Positions 6,463 through 10,196 of a stretch of DNA of 10,196 nt are shown here, piece after piece. The notes under the pieces are model-generated. The model was not told where the DNA came from and did no database searches. It saw only the letters and a list, made by a program, of their open reading frames with translations. Position 1 is the first letter of the stretch; each line of letters starts with the position of its first letter. The stretch is from UBA7692 sp964650845 (lineage in GTDB: Bacteria; Bacteroidota; Bacteroidia; Chitinophagales; LD1), in the NCBI GenBank assembly GCA_964650845.1, contig CAZYXR010000098.1, forward strand, positions 1-10,196, read 5' to 3'. The translations under genes were made by a program, and so were the position numbers.

Positions 6463-7048
6463 GTTTTGCTGTAATAATGTTTTTTAAATTTCGTTTGCCG
6501 TTTTGAATGTAACTCTTCACTTCATTCAAACTGTAATTGGTTTCTTCTGCAATTTCCTGATAGCTTTTTCCTTTTATATAAAATAACTCAACACATTTTC
6601 TTTGTTCATCGCGCAACTCGTGGATGCTGCCACTTAGGTGCAAAAGAAACCATTCTTTCTCTTCAGCTTCTTCAAGATGCAATTCGAGTTGATTTTCCAC
6701 ATCGTAGCTATTATCATTTTGAATTTCTTGACGATATTCTTGCTGCCGCTTCATGGAAGTTTTTTCATTTCTAAAGTGCATCATACAATGATTTTTAACT
6801 ACTGTATGCAACCAAGATTTGAAAACCAACACATGGTGTTTTTTCAGTTCTGCTATAAGCTTTTCAAAAATTTGCATGGTGGCATCTTTGGCCGCCTGCT
6901 CATTTTTTAAGTGTTTTAAACATACACCAAATACTAAGTGAGTGTATCTTTGATACAACTCTCCAACATACACCATATCGTATGAATTGCGATAACGGTG
7001 CACTAATTCCTCATCGCTGAGGTTGGCATATTGACTTTTAGTATTCAA
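6440..7048 (-). CDS. ECF-type RNA polymerase sigma factor, TTG start
   Basis: This 202-residue protein has the two-domain form of ECF sigma factors. Region 2 spans about 26-95, with DATMQIFEKL at 55-64 in the core-binding part and FKSWLHTVVKNHCMMHFR at 76-93 as the -10-recognising helix. A Glu-rich linker (about 110-133) leads to region 4 at about 138-190, with the helix-turn-helix GKSYQEIAEETNYSLNEVKS (160-179). The start is TTG at 7048: an in-frame TGA lies directly before it (7051-7049) and the first ATG is codon 25, which would cut into region 2. The TTG overlaps the TGA of the aminopeptidase gene (TTGA, 7048-7045), a stop-start overlap that implies translational coupling. The following membrane protein is its probable anti-sigma partner. 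Its target promoters are unknown. Confidence 0.92.
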   Translation of the reverse strand: MNTKSQYANLSDEELVHRYRNSYDMVYVGELYQRYTHLVFGVCLKHLKNEQAAKDATMQIFEKLIAELKKHHVLVFKSWLHTVVKNHCMMHFRNEKTSMKRQQEYRQEIQNDNSYDVENQLELHLEEAEEKEWFLLHLSGSIHELRDEQRKCVELFYIKGKSYQEIAEETNYSLNEVKSYIQNGKRNLKNIITAKHERSKNN

Positions 7049-9684
7049 TCAGTTTTCTTTTCGTCTTCGTACTTTTGATTTATAGCGGCAAGTGCCTCAT
7101 TGGCACTTAAAATAATGGCATCGTAATCGGCTATCAAAACTTTGGCGTCTCCTTTGTCTTTTTGCTTTTCATCATCCAGCAATTTCTGTTTCTCTTTTCT
7201 TTTTTCCTCAAATGATTTTACAATACGCTTAATAGAACCTTTGCCTGCCGAAGCTAACAATTTTGTTTCGGTGCTTAGTGCTTGCCTCTTTAATATATCA
7301 ATGCCTTTAAGTGCTAAATCCTTTTGCGAGTGAGTGAGGAAATTAGCATAGTGATACATCAAAGTATATTTGGCATAGCCTTTAACGGTGGTAAACTTCT
7401 TCTCGAAAAATGGCTGAAACTTTTCGGATGCGGATGCGGCATAAATACTGCACACGGCATCGGTAACATCATGGTTTCCTTCGTTTTCAAATGCAGCAGC
7501 ATATTTAATTGCTAATGCTGTGTCAATGGCATGAATACCTTTTAGGGCATCGGCAGCAGTAGCGTAAGAACTATCGCCCAATGCTTTTTCAAACACCTGT
7601 AAAAACTGTTTATCTTTCAATCGGGCAAGTTTTTGAACGGCCGCATTTCTTACATGCGCATGCGGGTCGGTTACTGCCATTTTCTCTAATTGCTTTACTA
7701 TTTCGGGCATTGAATCTTTACTAAGTCTTATAGTTTCGATGGCGTATTTTCTGAAATAGTAAAATGAATCGGAAAGTGCCGAAGCCAATACTTGCTTAGC
7801 CTCCAGATTATCTTTTTGTGCTTCGCGCAAACTGCGCAATGCCTCGTACTTTGCAAGGAACTGCGGATGGTTTTTATACTGGAAAATGTAATCGCTTAGT
7901 TGTTTGTTTTCTTTTTTTACTGCCAACAAAATTCTTTCGGCATCAAAGTCTATCAAGTTTGGTTTGGTAGCCGATGGATAAATAAATGTCTGTTTTTTCT
8001 TATCAAGCACTACCGCATGGGTCGAAACTTTTCCATTGTGCCACAAAGCAATTTGGGCTGGTAATTGATATACCAAAACCTCATCTGTGTTATGCTTCTG
8101 TTCTACCTCTACATATACCGAATCGTTTTTGTAATCGTAATTGATAGTGAGCTTTGGATGCCCTTTGTTTAAAAACCATTGATTGAAAAACCAATTCAAA
8201 TCCAAGCCGGTTACTTCTTCGAATGCTAAACGCAGTTGATGAATTTCCACAGGTTGAAACTGATGGGTTTTTAAATACAATTGTAATGCATCGAAAAATG
8301 CTTTATCGCCAACTATACTGCGCAACATGTGCAAAACATGACCGCCTTTTTCGTAGCTGTGGCGATCAAACATCTCTTCTTGGTTTTCGTAATAAAAGCG
8401 AATTAAATCTACATTCTTGCCTTGCGATTCATCAAAGTATTGTTTCAAATTGTTTTGCAGCATTTGGTCGGCTTGCAGTTTTCCATACTTGTATTCTGCC
8501 CATAAGTATTCGCTGTAATTTGCAAATGATTCATTTAATGGAATATTGCTCCAACTTTCGCAAGTAACCATATCGCCAAACCATTGGTGAAATAGCTCGT
8601 GCGCAACAATATCTTCGTAGTTCGCATCCAGCAATTCGCGTTTGTTGCGTTGCACAAACTCGCCAAAAAGCGAAGCAGAAGTATTTTCCATGGCACCGCT
8701 CACATAATCGCGAACAATTACCTGCGAGTATTTTTGCCAAGGATAATCGAAGCCCAATAGTTGCGAAAAAAACTCCAACATTTCAGGTGTGTTGCCAAAA
8801 ATATCTTTTGCATAAGGTTCGTATTCCGGCTCTACATAATAATCTACTGCCAAGTTGCGCCATTTGTCTTTCACCACTGCAAACTCGCCAACTGTAAGCA
8901 TAAATAAGTATGGTGCATGTGGCATATCCATTACCCAATGGTCGGTGCGGCTACCGTTGCCATTGTCGCGAGTGGCTACTAACAACCCATTGGAAAGAGT
9001 TTTATATTTCTTTTCGCAGGTAACGATAATTTCGCCTGTGCAGCGAATATTGGTGGCTTCGATGGTGGGGAACCAACATGAATTGGCTTCTGTTTCGCCT
9101 TGAGTCCAAAGTTGAGTGGGCTTGCCCTCTTCTTTACCTAATGGATTGATAAAATACAAGCCTTTATCGCTTTGTATTGCTGCCGAGCCGCCCGTTTTGC
9201 GTTCGTTGGGTTTGGCTGTGTAATCAACAAATACATTCAATGTATCTTTTGAAGTAAATGTTTTAGGCAAGGCGATGTGAATCTTCAAACTATCGTAGCG
9301 ATATTTCAACGATTGCATTGTGCCATTTTTAGAAACCAAGGCAACTTCGCGAATATCAAAACCTTTGGCATCAAGAATCAATGAATCTACCGGATAGAAA
9401 TATGGTTTTAACCTGATAAAAGCTTTTGCGGGCATTCGCTGCTTTGCCCAATCAATTTGAACATCGAGCTTGGTATGCAGCAAATCAAACTTTATGGGAT
9501 AGGAGCCGCGATAAACTTTTTCTTTTGAAAAGATGAGCGAAATCTCTTCTAATGTATCTTCTTCCATTGCATCTATGTTGCTAACAACATTTTTGCTTGA
9601 AGTTTGTTTGGTTGAATTACAAGCACCCACCCAAAGCACAATTGCCACCAAAGGCAATAGCCATATTTTATTCACAGTTCTCAT
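7045..9684 (-). CDS. Lipoprotein M1-family zinc aminopeptidase with HEAT-like C-terminus
   Basis: This 879-residue protein begins with a lipoprotein signal (MRTVNKIW, a hydrophobic stretch, then VGAC with Cys22), so it should be lipid-anchored in the envelope. The M1 core shows the substrate-binding GAMEN at 330-334, zinc ligands H362, H366 (HELFH) and E385 (NESFA) with the usual 18-residue spacing, E363 as general base, and Y444 in YEKGG as the probable transition-state tyrosine. All catalytic residues are present. It should remove N-terminal residues from peptides, probably for nutrient use or envelope peptide turnover. Residues about 605-800 are HEAT-like helical repeats (for example DPHAHVRNAAVQKLARLKD, 673-691), and the last 55 residues are Lys/Glu-rich. 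The ATG at 9684 gives the signal peptide. Its stop overlaps the start of the sigma factor, which is unusual company for a peptidase. Confidence 0.95.
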   Translation of the reverse strand: MRTVNKIWLLPLVAIVLWVGACNSTKQTSSKNVVSNIDAMEEDTLEEISLIFSKEKVYRGSYPIKFDLLHTKLDVQIDWAKQRMPAKAFIRLKPYFYPVDSLILDAKGFDIREVALVSKNGTMQSLKYRYDSLKIHIALPKTFTSKDTLNVFVDYTAKPNERKTGGSAAIQSDKGLYFINPLGKEEGKPTQLWTQGETEANSCWFPTIEATNIRCTGEIIVTCEKKYKTLSNGLLVATRDNGNGSRTDHWVMDMPHAPYLFMLTVGEFAVVKDKWRNLAVDYYVEPEYEPYAKDIFGNTPEMLEFFSQLLGFDYPWQKYSQVIVRDYVSGAMENTSASLFGEFVQRNKRELLDANYEDIVAHELFHQWFGDMVTCESWSNIPLNESFANYSEYLWAEYKYGKLQADQMLQNNLKQYFDESQGKNVDLIRFYYENQEEMFDRHSYEKGGHVLHMLRSIVGDKAFFDALQLYLKTHQFQPVEIHQLRLAFEEVTGLDLNWFFNQWFLNKGHPKLTINYDYKNDSVYVEVEQKHNTDEVLVYQLPAQIALWHNGKVSTHAVVLDKKKQTFIYPSATKPNLIDFDAERILLAVKKENKQLSDYIFQYKNHPQFLAKYEALRSLREAQKDNLEAKQVLASALSDSFYYFRKYAIETIRLSKDSMPEIVKQLEKMAVTDPHAHVRNAAVQKLARLKDKQFLQVFEKALGDSSYATAADALKGIHAIDTALAIKYAAAFENEGNHDVTDAVCSIYAASASEKFQPFFEKKFTTVKGYAKYTLMYHYANFLTHSQKDLALKGIDILKRQALSTETKLLASAGKGSIKRIVKSFEEKRKEKQKLLDDEKQKDKGDAKVLIADYDAIILSANEALAAINQKYEDEKKTD

Positions 9685-9694
9685 TTCTGCAACT

Positions 9695-9728
9695 AAAATA
9701 TAAAGTGTTGCGAATTGACGGAGTTAAA
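9695..9728 (-). promoter_or_regulatory. Possible promoter of the aminopeptidase-sigma operon
   Basis: The minus strand has TATATTTT (9702-9695), one base from the TAnnTTTG element, ending 10 nt before the aminopeptidase ATG. A TTTA (9728-9725) lies 22 bp upstream, rather far for the -33 element. If used, the transcript would have a 5' leader of only a few bases. Only the downstream element is convincing. Confidence 0.38.
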
Positions 9729-9780
9729 GTAGCAATTGTGTCTTCACAAACACAACCGAGGTGAACTAAAAGGCGAACAG

Positions 9781-10196
9781 CTACACAACTTTAGTTTCAT
9801 CAAAACTAACAAAGAGATGAATGAGTATTGAGCGCGAATAGCGCATTATTGGCGGCATAACCACAATAAGAAACAGGGCTGCCACAATAAATGAAAACAG
9901 CAAGGAGTAATTGAAAAACAAATAACATCCGGCCAAGATTGCAAGCTCCATAACTAAAACAATTGGATAACTAATCCACAATGCAGCGAGATAAAAACCA
10001 GGTTCTATTTCAAACTCTTGAGCACACACCGAACATTTTTGCGGCATTGCCAACATTTTCGCATAGTTAAAATGCCCTATTGCTACAAACAAGTTGCCTT
10101 TTCTACATCGAGGGCACTTGCACTGTATGATACTTTGAAAAAGTGTGCGTTGGGCTGGCGAATAGTTTAGCAAAGCGACTATAGTTTTTTGCAATT
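9781..10196 (-). CDS. DUF983-family zinc-knuckle membrane protein, 5' end uncertain or outside window
   Basis: The frame is open from the window edge to the TAG at 9783-9781, about 138 codons. Counting from the TTG at 10194, residues 27-30 (CPRC) and 54-57 (CSVC) form two Cys pairs likely to bind one zinc. They are followed by FEIEPGFYLAALWISYP (61-77), the hallmark of DUF983 proteins, and two membrane segments at about 68-93 and 97-115. These small inner-membrane proteins are common in Bacteroidota and have no established function. No ATG precedes the first CPRC pair within the window; family members usually start some 10-25 residues before it, so either the TTG at 10194, a later TTG, or an ATG beyond the edge is the true start. 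It lies 96 bp before the aminopeptidase gene, in the same direction; whether they are cotranscribed is not clear. Confidence 0.85.
   Translation of the reverse strand, partial: LQKTIVALLNYSPAQRTLFQSIIQCKCPRCRKGNLFVAIGHFNYAKMLAMPQKCSVCAQEFEIEPGFYLAALWISYPIVLVMELAILAGCYLFFNYSLLFSFIVAALFLIVVMPPIMRYSRSILIHLFVSFDETKVV

Noticed and set aside
9733..9758. Inverted repeat CAATTGTGT / ACACAACCG with an 8-nt loop between the DUF983 gene and the aminopeptidase
   Set aside because: Only six pairs are perfect, three outer positions rely on G-T or one C-G pair, and no U-tract follows. It could be an operator or chance.
1..10196. Mobile element, CRISPR array, tRNA or rRNA
   Set aside because: No transposase or integrase, no regularly spaced repeats, and no cloverleaf or rRNA-like stretch was seen on either strand.

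Overview
This window looks like chromosomal DNA of a Bacteroidota, possibly near the Chitinophagales/Sphingobacteriia, though the sequence does not fix a genus. The evidence is AT-rich DNA with dense genes, no Shine-Dalgarno-like purine runs before the starts, a promoter of the phylum-specific TTTG / TAnnTTTG type, a lipoprotein M1 aminopeptidase, a Cys-less anti-sigma protein of Bacteroidota style, and a DUF983 protein. Every gene I can support is on the minus strand, so transcription runs from the high to the low coordinates.

Layout in the direction of transcription: (1) 10196-9781, the partial 5' end and complete 3' end of a DUF983 zinc-knuckle membrane protein. (2) 9684-5287, a tightly coupled cluster: a lipoprotein M1 aminopeptidase with a HEAT-like C-terminus, an ECF sigma factor that starts at TTG inside the peptidase stop codon, and a single-pass membrane protein with an anti-sigma-like N-terminus and a C-terminal TPR region. 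(3) 5121-1475, two tandem paralogous soluble histidine kinases, each with N-terminal TPRs, a coiled coil, HisKA and HATPase domains, and no response regulator beside them. (4) 1434-1, the start of a histidine biosynthesis operon (hisG, then hisD running off the window), preceded by a complete leader region.

The most interesting part is the 247-bp gap between the kinases and hisG. It holds a near-consensus Bacteroidota promoter, a 16-codon leader ORF with four consecutive CAT (His) codons, a protector hairpin overlapping those codons, an antiterminator pairing and an intrinsic terminator. The order and spacing are those of classical ribosome-mediated transcription attenuation, so hisGD expression probably responds to histidyl-tRNA charging. 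A further 15-nt segment after the terminator is a perfect reverse complement of the terminator core; textbook attenuation does not explain it.

How the genes work together: HisG and HisD are the first and last enzymes of histidine synthesis, controlled at RNA level by the leader and at protein level by the HisG C-terminal domain. The sigma factor and membrane TPR protein probably form a sigma/anti-sigma pair, translationally coupled to an envelope aminopeptidase. The two kinases are probably cytosolic sensors reading protein or ligand contacts through their TPRs; their partner must lie elsewhere.
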